A stretch of 64,000 bases of DNA from Anthracocystis setariae. Its lineage: Eukaryota > Basidiomycota > Ustilaginomycetes > Ustilaginales > Ustilaginaceae. Positions 51,095 to 59,987 of the stretch are shown here, one piece after another. The stretch lies in assembly GCA_928724745.1 (NCBI GenBank), contig CAKMXJ010000032.1, positions 186,001-250,000 on the forward strand. The letters are read 5' to 3'. Numbering within the stretch: position 1 is the first letter of the stretch; every line of letters starts with the position of its first letter. A program made the translations under genes and the position numbers. The notes under the pieces are model-generated. The model worked only from the letters and a program-made list of their open reading frames with translations, was not told the DNA's origin and did not search any database.

Positions 51095-54000
51095 TTACTG
51101 AGTGTTGGGTTTCATTGTCGGTTTTTGGCATTGGATCCCGAGTGCGTCCCTGTTGGTCGTAATCTTATTCTTCTCGAGCGCCTTTGTCAGGATATCGGCC
51201 AATTGATCGTTTGTCGATACTGGTTTCACAGAGAGCACACCTGATTCCTGGTACTCTCGTGTGATGTGGTACTTGAGCCTAAAATGCTTAGTTCTGTTAT
51301 GGAACTTCGGCTCTTTGCTGAGCTCGATTGCTGCTCTGTTGTCCACCATGAGGTCTGTCGGGGTTTTGATTTGCAAGCCGAGTTCAGACATTACCCATCG
51401 AGTCCATATGATCTCCTTGCCGGCCTCTGCCATCGCGACGTATTCAGCGTATGTGGTGGAGTCCGTGATGATCGACTGGAGTTTCGATACCCAGCTGTAC
51501 GGCATTGAAGCGACAGTGTTGACAATTCCAGATGTGGATCGCGATGTCTCAGTGTCCCCCGCGTGATCTGCATCGGTGAATGTGCGCAACCATTTTCCAA
51601 AGTCAACATTCGATGCTGAATGTTGGGAATCGAGTATGCGTCTGTACATTAGTCCATGCGTGTTAGTTCCCTTGAGGTAACGGAGTAGGTGTTTCGCTTG
51701 GACCATGGCATTAGCATGCGGATGTGCGAGTTCTCGGCTGAGCTTTTGGATCGCGAAGGCGATGTCAGGCCTGGTGCAGGTGGCTATGTATAGCATCTGG
51801 CCGATGATGCTTCTGTACGTGGAGTGTTCTTGTGGGGGGAGTGGTTCCCCTCCTTTGAGGTCGCTGCTTGGATTAAGTGGTGTATGGACGATGTTTGCGG
51901 AGTCTAAGCCATATGTTGTGAGGAGGCGATTGATGTAGCTGGTCTGCGTAAGGTGGATCGTCTTCGAAGTCTGTTCGACTTGTATGCCAAGGATGTAATC
52001 CAATAGCTCGCCGCCGGTCATCTTGAAATGCTTTCGGAGCTCGGTCATGACACTGGAGGCTGAATCTTTGTTCTCAGCGAAAATGAGGATATCATCAACG
52101 TAGAGTGTCAAGATCACACGACCAGTCTCAACATTTGGTACTGAATGTTTGATATATAGTGCCGAATCGTGTTTGCTCCTTGTGAATCCCATTCCTCGCA
52201 GTGTGGAGTCCGCCTTGTGGTACCAAGTCCGCCCAGCTTGCTTGAGTCCGTAGAGTGACTTATTGAGCTTGCAGACCGTTCCATCGGGTGATCCTCGTGG
52301 ATAATCTGGTGTTGGCGGCGGTCTCATGTAGAGGTCCTTGTCGATCTCCCCGTTCAGGTATGCGGTCGAGACGTCCATTTGATAGATGCTCCACCCAACT
52401 TGTAAGCTGATGATCATCAAGAGTCTCAGAGTGGAGATCTTGACTACTGGGGCGAAGGTCTCATCATAGTCGATGCCGTGTTTCTGGGCAAATCCTTGAG
52501 CCACAAGTCTTGCCTTGTACTTATCGATCGATCCATCTGACTTTCTCTTAATCTTGAAGACCCATCGGCTACCGATGATGTTGGATCCAGATGGTGGTTT
52601 GGTCATTGTCCATGTGTTGTTGTCCTTGTGTGACAGAAGTTCTTTATCGATTGCTTCTTTCCACAAGTTCCAATCTGGTCTTCGATGCGCTTGAGCGATT
52701 GTGCGAGGTTCATCATCAAGTTGGCCAACTGGATCGGTGGTCTCAACATCTGATACCGAATGTTCCAACTCGTCGACGATTTCTCGTACCGCGTTGGCCT
52801 GGAGTCTTGGCGATCCCGGCGGTGACCCAGGAGGAGTCGCTATTCCTTGCGCGCGTTCTTCTGGGGTAAGGTAAGGCAAAGTATTGCGCTCAGGGATTTC
52901 GTTGAGGGTTGCGACATCTGTGTTGTTGATGCGTGTTTCGGTGGGTGAGTCTCCAACATTCAGTACTGGGTTGTCGTACTCGTCACTGGATGTTGGCAAC
53001 CTCGCGTCTGATTCACGAATCCCAGCGAAGGGGAATGAGGTCTCATCGAAGGTGCAGTGAACCTGTGTCAGGTATTGACATTCGTTCTTATCGTATAGCT
53101 TGTAAGCCTTGGTTCCTGGCGTCACGCCGAGGTATACGCAAGGCACGGCTCGATTGTCCAAAGTGGTTCGTTTTTCGGCGGGAATATGGGCAAATGCTGC
53201 ACATCCGAAGGTGCGTACCATAGTCAGGTCCGTAGGTCTGCCATACAACGCTTCGTATGGCGTCTTCATGCCGTTTCCTTTGGTTGGTAACCGATTGTTG
53301 AGGTACACGGCATGCAGGAGTGCGTCACCCCACATGGTGTCTGGGACGCTTGACTGAATCATGATGCAACGCACTATGTTGAAGAGCGTTCGATTCATTC
53401 TCTCCGCGACACCATTCTGCTCGGGAGCGAACGGTGATGTCCGTTCGTGTAGTATGCCGTGTCGGCCAAGATAGTCTGCCATTTCGTTACTCGTGTACTC
53501 CCCTCCATTGTCAGTACGGAGTCGTTTCATCTGATTGCCAGTTTGCCTTTCCATGACTGTCTTGTACTCTTGCAGGCATCCAAAGACTTCACTCTTGCGA
53601 GAAATGAGATAAACCATTGTGAATCGAGTGCAATCGTCAATGAATGTGACTGCGTATCGATGGCCTTGTGGAGTCTCATCTGGAATCGGGCCCTTGACGT
53701 CGGAGTGTACAAGCTGAAGTGGGGTGTCAACACTCAGTACTGAGTGTTGAAAGGGCAACTTGGATGATTTACCCACTTCGCAGGTTTCGCACTTGGGTTG
53801 TGACTTTCGCGTGTCGATAGTCATTCCGGGGACTGATTTGGCAATCTCTTCAAGACGTTGTTTTCCTGGATGCCCGAGGCGTTTGTGCCAGTCGTCAGCC
53901 TTGGTGCTGTGATCAGCGGCGAGTCCGGCGAAATCTATACCGACCTGGTCGACGTATGTGAGCGGTCCGATGTGTACACCTCTGCAGGTGACTCTTCCGC

Positions 54001-55510
54001 TTCTAGTTTGGGCGATTGTTTGCTTGTCGGTCGTTGTAATTCTGACTTTCCTTCGCATGATTCCTGTTGACAGCAAGTTGACGCTGAAGGATGGTATATA
54101 GGCGACGTTGGTGAGGGTGATCCTATTGGTTAACCCGTTTCCTACGTTGACTTCCATTTCTACAGTACCGAGTCCTTCGATCTTGACTGGGACATCGTTT
54201 GCAACCCAGATTGGTTTCATTGAGACGCCAATGTGAAGGTCCGAGAAGAGATCTTTGTTACAGCAGATGTGTCTGCTCGCACCTGAGTCCATGAGCCACA
54301 TCGTCGTTCGGGGATGTGTTGAGTCGGTAATTGAGTACGCGTTCTCATTATTGGGTCCCTGGACTCGGTTCTGAGTGTTTGACCCTGGATTATTGGATCC
54401 CCCGACTCGGTTCTGAATGTTTGACCCTGGCCGGTCTACCTTTGGGTTATTGCAGTTCCTTGACAAGTGCCCCTTTTGTTGGCAATTGTAACAAGTCATT
54501 TGTTCGATGGGGACCTTCTTCTTACTCTTGGACATTGGACGCTGAGTGTTCTTCTTTCCCTTCTTGTTCCCATCACTCGCGTAGTATGCCGAAGAGTTGT
54601 TCTTGTGTTTGCTTTCCAGTCCATGGTTGTTGAGTCCCAAGCGTAGTTCTTCACTCCTGAGCCTAGTGACGATAGAGTCGAGCTCGACTTTCTCGTCGAT
54701 GGTCTGACTTGCGACAGTGAACATTTCGTTTTCGTTCCCAATCCTGTGTATGATCATCTGTCCTTGTTCTCGGCGAGCTCGGTACGTTTCTTTGATCTGA
54801 GCCGCTATGTTCTCGTATTCCTTCCGTAGTCCTTTCATTAGGATACTGTACTTCTTGTGGAAGGTAATGGTATATCCAGCAAGCATGAGGTGATCTGCGA
54901 GTTGATTGATGCGACCGACGAAGCCGTCGATGGTTCGTCTGTCTTGCCTTAGGCTGTTGAATTCCGTCTCCATCTCTTCGAGCTGCCACTTCATGGATTT
55001 GGCAAATCGATCCTCGAGTGTCGTCCATATCTGGTGAGCGTCCTCGAGATCATTGATGGTGTGCTTGATGTCGTTCGATAAGCTACTTCTGAGCATGCCG
55101 CATGCGGTCAGGTTTGCGTTCAGCCAATCTCCATATGCGGTGTCGTCTTCTGATGGTCGGGGTAAAGTCCCTCTGACGATTCCGTACACCCGTATTCCCT
55201 TTTGCATCAATACATCGATACATTTATCTTTCCATGTGTAGTAGTCTTTGGCTTGTTCGAGTTTCGGTAGTCGCAGGTGGTTTTGCGATGCATTCGATTC
55301 CGTCATTGTGAACACAGATCCGGGTGTCGGCGAGTTGCGAGGGGTGTTGATATTTGTGGTTACGTTGGCGACACTCAGTGATGAGTTGTCGAATTCGTTG
55401 GTGTCTTGTGTGTCCCTGCTGATAGTTTCAGCGATCGAATCGAGGGGACGTGATCTTGAGCGAGTTCCTCGGTAGGTACCTTCAGAGTTTCCGTCAGGCG
55501 TTGGGCTCAT
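51095..55510 (-). CDS. Copia Gag-Pol polyprotein, intact
   Basis: A single 1,471-residue ORF. Order: Gag; CCHC knuckle CYNCQQKGHLSRNC; protease with WLMDSGASRH (about 54270-54299); integrase with WHKRLGHPGKQRLEEI and CETCEVGKSSK, then the D,D,E core; reverse transcriptase with YVDDILIF (about 52089-52110); and RNase H (TDADHAGD...STSG). This PR-IN-RT-RH order defines Ty1/copia. The ATG at 55510 lies inside the primer-binding site, four bases after the 5' LTR. The stop TAA at 51095 lies inside a palindrome copy. Ten further palindrome copies are embedded in the coding sequence in two reading frames. No frameshift or stop interrupts it, so it could be active. Confidence 0.95.
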   Translation of the reverse strand: MSPTPDGNSEGTYRGTRSRSRPLDSIAETISRDTQDTNEFDNSSLSVANVTTNINTPRNSPTPGSVFTMTESNASQNHLRLPKLEQAKDYYTWKDKCIDVLMQKGIRVYGIVRGTLPRPSEDDTAYGDWLNANLTACGMLRSSLSNDIKHTINDLEDAHQIWTTLEDRFAKSMKWQLEEMETEFNSLRQDRRTIDGFVGRINQLADHLMLAGYTITFHKKYSILMKGLRKEYENIAAQIKETYRARREQGQMIIHRIGNENEMFTVASQTIDEKVELDSIVTRLRSEELRLGLNNHGLESKHKNNSSAYYASDGNKKGKKNTQRPMSKSKKKVPIEQMTCYNCQQKGHLSRNCNNPKVDRPGSNIQNRVGGSNNPGSNTQNRVQGPNNENAYSITDSTHPRTTMWLMDSGASRHICCNKDLFSDLHIGVSMKPIWVANDVPVKIEGLGTVEMEVNVGNGLTNRITLTNVAYIPSFSVNLLSTGIMRRKVRITTTDKQTIAQTRSGRVTCRGVHIGPLTYVDQVGIDFAGLAADHSTKADDWHKRLGHPGKQRLEEIAKSVPGMTIDTRKSQPKCETCEVGKSSKLPFQHSVLSVDTPLQLVHSDVKGPIPDETPQGHRYAVTFIDDCTRFTMVYLISRKSEVFGCLQEYKTVMERQTGNQMKRLRTDNGGEYTSNEMADYLGRHGILHERTSPFAPEQNGVAERMNRTLFNIVRCIMIQSSVPDTMWGDALLHAVYLNNRLPTKGNGMKTPYEALYGRPTDLTMVRTFGCAAFAHIPAEKRTTLDNRAVPCVYLGVTPGTKAYKLYDKNECQYLTQVHCTFDETSFPFAGIRESDARLPTSSDEYDNPVLNVGDSPTETRINNTDVATLNEIPERNTLPYLTPEERAQGIATPPGSPPGSPRLQANAVREIVDELEHSVSDVETTDPVGQLDDEPRTIAQAHRRPDWNLWKEAIDKELLSHKDNNTWTMTKPPSGSNIIGSRWVFKIKRKSDGSIDKYKARLVAQGFAQKHGIDYDETFAPVVKISTLRLLMIISLQVGWSIYQMDVSTAYLNGEIDKDLYMRPPPTPDYPRGSPDGTVCKLNKSLYGLKQAGRTWYHKADSTLRGMGFTRSKHDSALYIKHSVPNVETGRVILTLYVDDILIFAENKDSASSVMTELRKHFKMTGGELLDYILGIQVEQTSKTIHLTQTSYINRLLTTYGLDSANIVHTPLNPSSDLKGGEPLPPQEHSTYRSIIGQMLYIATCTRPDIAFAIQKLSRELAHPHANAMVQAKHLLRYLKGTNTHGLMYRRILDSQHSASNVDFGKWLRTFTDADHAGDTETSRSTSGIVNTVASMPYSWVSKLQSIITDSTTYAEYVAMAEAGKEIIWTRWVMSELGLQIKTPTDLMVDNRAAIELSKEPKFHNRTKHFRLKYHITREYQESGVLSVKPVSTNDQLADILTKALEKNKITTNRDALGIQCQKPTMKPNTQ

Positions 55511-55514
55511 AACC
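55503..55514 (-). other. Copia primer-binding site, initiator-tRNA-Met anticodon type
   Basis: GGTTATGAGCCC on the element strand directly follows the 5' LTR. It is complementary to GGGCTCATAACC, the anticodon stem-loop of fungal initiator tRNA-Met, not to a tRNA 3' end. This is the half-tRNA priming arrangement known from Ty5 and Drosophila copia. The polyprotein ATG lies within it. Confidence 0.8.
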
Positions 55515-56456
55515 TATTAGATTCTAAAAGTCAATCGATGCGAAGTAGCTATCGCGGCGTTAGTTTATCCAATGTTAGATACGACTTACAACATTCGGTA
55601 ATGGATGTTTGACATCCGATATCCTATTTCCTAAGTTGCGATCTTGGGAGAGTGTCGTGAGTCGTTAAGTCCGTGCTCGAACTATCACAGAGTTTGATGT
55701 CTGTGACTTAGTAATGCTAGGACAATATCGATATTGAACGGGGCGCAGCGGTTAGAAGCTTCGAAGGATTTGGACGAGGAAGATCAACATCCAATATCGG
55801 ATGTTGATGCTAGTCGTCAGATCTTATAAGTCGATAAGTAAGGTAGTGATTCGATAAGTTCTATTCACTTTCTCGGGTGCTGGTCCCGGGTCTTATATAC
55901 ATATGTCTTGATCCTAACTCGTACAGCGAAGGTGTCCCCATCTTCGCTATACTCCCTATGCGTTTCCTATAGTGACTATCTTGTCCTCCGTCTATGTCCC
56001 CAACACTCGTTATTGAGTGTTTCTCTTCATCATGTGGGCCCTTATTCCGCCACTGAGCCTCGTACCTCAGTCATGATTGGTTCGTGTCTCGTCCGCCCGT
56101 CCTTCTCTCCTCTTCCATGCTAGGTAGAAGGTTCCGTTCGGGGCGGACCGGTTTGCCACCCCTCTAATGTGGTCCTGTCATTGGGCGATGAGTGTGTGGG
56201 TTCGTAACTGAGGTTCATGATTCGTCGAGCGGTCTCAACATTTGGTATCGAATGTTGAGACCTGTCAGCGGACCAATGAGGGTACTGTCGGGTGTCGCGT
56301 GGGCGCGGGAAATGTCTAAATCCGCCCGGCGAACATTGGGACCGGTGTCTCGACATTCGCCGTCGCGTGTACAACACTCACTACTGAGTGTTGTGTGCCG
56401 ATATGTGATGTGCCCGATTGCGAGATGAAAAGCTGATTCGTAAGGCGAATCCAACA
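55515..56456 (-). repeat. 5' LTR of the copia element
   Basis: 942 bp, no difference seen from the 3' LTR. A TATATAAG box on the element strand at 55892-55899 is the likely promoter. Six palindrome copies lie in it. Confidence 0.95.
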
Positions 56457-56461
56457 GTAAC

Positions 56462-58477
56462 CGCCAAGTGGTCGGTGAAAAGAATGTGAGGACCGGGTGA
56501 TGCATCAAGGAAACGGCGGGTGCGCTGTAAAGCCCAGACCGCGGCCGCGGCCTCGAGCTCAGTAGGCCAGTAGGCCTTCTCCGCTGGCTGCAGGGCGCGT
56601 GAGTCAAACCATATCGGAACCTCCGAGGGGGAACCCGACGATGAGGCATGGCGACTCTGGTGCAGAGCCAAGGCGAAGCCATTCTGCTGCGAGGCGTCGA
56701 CATAGAGAAGAAACGGTAGGGAATAGTCAGGGAAGTGAAGCACTTTGTCCTGCAAAATGCGCTTGAGTTCCTGTAAGGATTGGCGCGCGCCTGGGTCGGA
56801 GGGAACGGCGGTGGTTGAACAATGCTTCTTCCGAGCTTGTCCACCCGGCGGGGCGCCTTTCAACAGCAATGTCTTGAGCCGCTGTAGAGGTTGAATGAGG
56901 GCTGCAAATCGAGAAACATACGTCTTGTAGTAGGAGAAGAAACCGACAATGTACTCCAGCTGGTTGAGGGTAGTCGGGTACTGGATGTTCTGAATGGCTG
57001 TGCACTTCTCCGGGTGCAACCGAGTACCTGTGCCGGAAACCAGATGACCCAACAGCGGAACCTCAGCGCGCGCAACGTGAGCTTTGTCGCGGGCGAGGGT
57101 GAGGCCTAATTGGCGGATGACGTCCATGACAGCCCTGACGTTGCGGAGATGGTCTTCAGCGGAGAGGGAGCGGATGCCAAAATCGTCAACGTAGACAAAG
57201 GTCTTGTCTGCGAGGCCCGCGGCGGCGAAAGCCTCGGTTAAGGTACGTTGAAGGAAGGCGACTGAGCGGGATTGACCCATGATGGTGCAGGAAAGAGTTT
57301 CCTGACCACGGTGGGTGAGCACAGTGGCCTTCCAGCGATCGTCGGCGTGTAGCGGCATCTGATAGAAGGCTTTCCTCAAGTCGAAGGTGGTGATCAAGGC
57401 GGCGCCGGCTAAACGTTCACGGAGATTGTCAGGATTGGGGAGAGGGTAATGGTCGGGATCGACGACTTGATTGAGTTGTCGGAGATCTACTACAGGGCGG
57501 GGCTTGCCGTTACGGTATACTACGAAGACTGGCCAACCGCATGGCGTCCCAGGGGGTGCTTTCGTTAACCGGCCCTGTTGAGTGAGAGCGTCGAAGACTT
57601 CGTCGATAGCGCGGCGATCGCGAGGTGAGACACGATATAGGCGGGGTTTAAATTGATGCGGGTTGCGGTCAAGGACGGTGGAAGGAAGACGCATCGCGTC
57701 CCTGGTTTGGAGCAAACCCAACTCCGGGCGCCACACATCAGGAAACTTGTCGAAAAGGTTGAGGAAGGCGGCACGCAAGGTTGGGTCACAGTTAGAGTCA
57801 AAGATGGGTTGTTGATCTGAGTCTGGCTGGTCCGGCTGAACGGTGAAGGGTAAGGTGTAACCGTCCATGTCGGGAGGTGCGCGCATGTCGGGGGCTAAGA
57901 CGGCGTTGGGAGCAAGAGTAGAGACCGCTGGAGGCGAAGTAGCGAGCGCTGCAATGGGTTGCACACCCGGACGTTGTACGGTCTTTACTGAAACGCGCAG
58001 ACCGCAAGATTGTAGTGAGACGACTGACTTGACTGAGTCGAAGAGGAGGCCGTGGGCGAGGATAAAATCCATACCGAGGATTAGACCGGGAGGAAGCTTG
58101 GCGAGGACGTGGCAAGAAACAGTAGCGCGAGCGATGGCGTGGGGTGGGCAGGGAATGTGTAAGGAGAAGGTTGCGGTACCCAGGGAAGTGATGGGGGAGC
58201 TGGCTGTAGAAATGGTTGTAGTAGCCGAATGCATGGTATGGTCGAAATGCTGCAACAGCGATTGGGCGATGAGAGAGCACGAAGCGCCGGTGTCGAGGCA
58301 AGCCTCGATCGCTGGACCGCGATTGGGCTGGACGGGGAGGCGGAGGAAGGAAGGAACGAGGTGGAATAGCGGCGAGGAAGTGTCGTGAGCATCGACGATG
58401 GGTAGAGGTGGAGCTGCAGCTTTGTCGGGAGGATGCCGGGGTGGGGAGTTGTGCGCGGATAGACTCCCCGCGTGATC
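56462..58477 (-). pseudogene. Outer gypsy pol, first part: protease, RT, start of RNase H
   Basis: This frame directly continues gag after its TAG stop (58478-58480). It holds the protease motif LDTGASCSLI (DTG at 58286-58294) and GLILGMDFI, reverse transcriptase with PVVDLRQLNQVV, FDLRKAFYQMP and the catalytic VYVDDFGI, a connection region, and RNase H beginning LLYVDASQQNGFALAL. It breaks in RNase H at the copia LTR. The remaining parts are at 47321-48223 and 38904-39686. All three are free of stops and in one frame once the inserts are disregarded. Confidence 0.9.
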
Positions 58478-59578
58478 CTAGGCGACATGCATAACCACAT
58501 CGGAGTCCCCGTCCGACAAGGAGGATGATTCCGGAGAACTAGCGGCGGAAATTGCGAAATAGGCTGCTTGGAGGGCATCATACTGCGCTTCGTCGTAAGC
58601 GGAGTCGGCATCGACGTCAACGTGGTGAGCCGAGACAACAGCGCGGTTAGGAGCCAGAGTCGAGCGCTTGGGGCATTCGGCATCCCAGTGGGAACCCTGG
58701 CAGTGGCGGCACGGACGCAGCGGAGCACGGGTGGCGGGCTTGTCGGAAGGTTTGGTAACAGGCGGGTCGCGGCGGGTGGGAAGGGCTGCGTTCCGGTTGC
58801 TAGCCTTCAGGTAGAGTTTACGCTGGGCGATGCACATTTGCCGGAAGGTGTTGGGATCGACCTTAGCACTGACAGCGTCGGCCGTGAGCTGCTCCTTCAT
58901 GCGGTAGGGCAGCCCATGGAGGAGCCAGTGGACGAGCTGGGTTGGGGAATTCTGCTTGGCAAGCCGAGCGAGGCGCATAACACGCTCATGATACGTGTTG
59001 TAGTCCATGGCAACGTCATACTTAACTTCGAGGAGCTCTTGCAGTGCGTCAGCTTCGCTCATCCCGGATCGCTCGCGAAGCAGGCGAACCCAGATGTCGG
59101 GGTTGCGCTTAAGGGCTGCCCTTTCCAAGTGACCAAGGTTGGTATGCCAGTCGACGGCAGTACCTTCCAGGCATTTGGGCAGGACGGCGCAAACGGATTT
59201 AGGGCCGTAAGTGTCGACGGCCTCTTCAAGATGACAGCAGAACGTTTCCACATCATCACCGTTCTCGGGGTTGAAGGTCGCAACGTCCTTGGGTTTCAGG
59301 ACAGCCTTTTTGTCGACCACAACCATGTCGAGCTGCGCGGCAGAGTCGTCAGAGTCGGACGAAAGAGAGGCCGGGTAGGAGTCGCGGGCGGCGGCAGCAG
59401 TAGCGGCGGCAACAGCGGCGGCTGAAGTAGCTGGTATGGCGGGGGAAGAACCTTGCTGAGCGGAGAGGAACCGTTCCATCATCGCCATCATGCGATCGAG
59501 CTTCTGCTCGAGGGCGGAGGCGGCAGGTTGCTCGGTGGCGACGGAGGAAGCGGAAGAATTGGGCGACGTGTTGGGCAT
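58478..59578 (-). CDS. Gag protein of the outer gypsy element
   Basis: A 366-residue capsid/nucleocapsid protein from the ATG at 59578 (MPNTSPNSSASSVATEQ). A short coiled segment (LEQKLDRMMAMMERFL) is followed by an Ala-rich linker, a capsid core with VETFCCHLEEAVDTYG and LVHWLLHGLPYRMKEQL, and a zinc knuckle CRHCQGSHWDAEC (C-x2-C-x3-H-x4-C, one residue shorter than usual). It ends in VVMHVA then TAG, and the same frame continues into pol. The open frame extends upstream into the LTR (to 59947) but those codons are leader sequence. Confidence 0.85.
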   Translation of the reverse strand: MPNTSPNSSASSVATEQPAASALEQKLDRMMAMMERFLSAQQGSSPAIPATSAAAVAAATAAAARDSYPASLSSDSDDSAAQLDMVVVDKKAVLKPKDVATFNPENGDDVETFCCHLEEAVDTYGPKSVCAVLPKCLEGTAVDWHTNLGHLERAALKRNPDIWVRLLRERSGMSEADALQELLEVKYDVAMDYNTYHERVMRLARLAKQNSPTQLVHWLLHGLPYRMKEQLTADAVSAKVDPNTFRQMCIAQRKLYLKASNRNAALPTRRDPPVTKPSDKPATRAPLRPCRHCQGSHWDAECPKRSTLAPNRAVVSAHHVDVDADSAYDEAQYDALQAAYFAISAASSPESSSLSDGDSDVVMHVA

Positions 59579-59785
59579 GGTGGATGTCGCCGGTGTAGCT
59601 GGGGAAAGGGATAAGGAAGAAGAGACTGAGACGGAAGATCGGCGAAGGAGGCTATCGACGTTGTCGACGTAAGGATAGAGTGGTTTATGACGACGGGCGC
59701 GGAGCACCCAAGGCGGTGAAGGCGTTATGGTGGAGAAGATAGAAGTGGTGTTGAAAAACGAAGGCTTGTCGAAGCGACTACAGAA

Positions 59786-59792
59786 GCTACCA
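59786..59792 (-). other. Candidate primer-binding site of the outer gypsy element
   Basis: TGGTAGC begins one base after the 5' LTR on the element strand, matching the 3' end (GCTACCA) expected of initiator tRNA-Met over 7 nt. The match does not clearly extend further, so the primer is uncertain. Confidence 0.45.
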
Positions 59793-59793
59793 A

Positions 59794-59987
59794 TGTCACG
59801 CTTTCGCACGAATGTATGCGGTTTTAGCGTGAATTGAGAGATGGTATTTTGGAAGGTAACCAATCCGGAGCGGAGCATAATTATATACAGGTCAGGTGGC
59901 CGTGTATGCGCTTGCACCTGAGCTGCATGTGAGACACGCGTGAACAAGAAGCTTACTTAAGCAGCGGTCAGGCGTAGACGCCTGACA
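59794..59987 (-). repeat. 5' LTR of the outer gypsy element
   Basis: 194 bp with a TATATAA box on the element strand near 59881-59888. It is followed on the chromosome side by the duplication CACCA. Confidence 0.95.

Larger units (their letters stand above)
48299..56392. repeat. Dispersed 20-bp inverted repeat family of the copia element (about 24 copies)
   Basis: Each copy is a 7-nt half-site, a 6-nt spacer and an inverted 7-nt half-site, consensus AACAYTC-N6-GARTGTT. LTR copies start at 48299, 48495, 48711, 48947, 49061 and 49082, and again 7,291 bp further right. Internal copies start at 50909, 51087, 51605, 52131, 52745, 52955, 52975, 53729, 54360, 54402, 54531 and 55370. The spacer is often AGTACT. 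The best copies are perfect palindromes (53727-53750, 24 bp; 50910-50927, 18 bp). Several others are degenerate in one arm (49061, 52955, 52975, 54360, 54402, 54531, 55370). In coding copies two reading frames are used, giving HSVxNV-like or NTQ-like peptides. No comparable copy was seen in the other two elements or the chromosomal genes. Confidence 0.85.
48224..56456 (-). mobile_element. Ty1/copia retrotransposon with an extra ORF and dispersed palindromes
   Basis: An 8,233-bp element between two 942-bp LTRs that look identical (TGTTGG...CTAATA on the element strand), flanked by the 5-bp duplication GTAAC (48219-48223 and 56457-56461). It carries one full-length 1,471-residue polyprotein and, between pol and the 3' LTR, an additional 557-residue ORF. 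It sits in the RNase H region of the outer gypsy element, in the same orientation. Identical LTRs imply a very recent insertion. Confidence 0.96.
38570..59987 (-). mobile_element. Outer Ty3/gypsy (chromovirus-type) retrotransposon, split by two nested insertions
   Basis: The element is bounded by 194-bp LTRs (TGTCA...TGACA) that differ at one position, and by the 5-bp duplication CACCA at 38565-38569 and 59988-59992. It reads on the minus strand: gag, protease, RT, RNase H, integrase and a chromodomain-like tail. A Ty3/gypsy element (39687-47316) sits in its integrase and a Ty1/copia element (48224-56456) in its RNase H. Without both inserts and their duplicated bases it is 5,546 bp and pol is in frame across both junctions. 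Confidence 0.95.

Noticed and set aside
48224..56456. CRISPR-like array from repeated palindromes
   Set aside because: Spacing between copies is irregular, copies lie in coding sequence, and the organism is a fungus.
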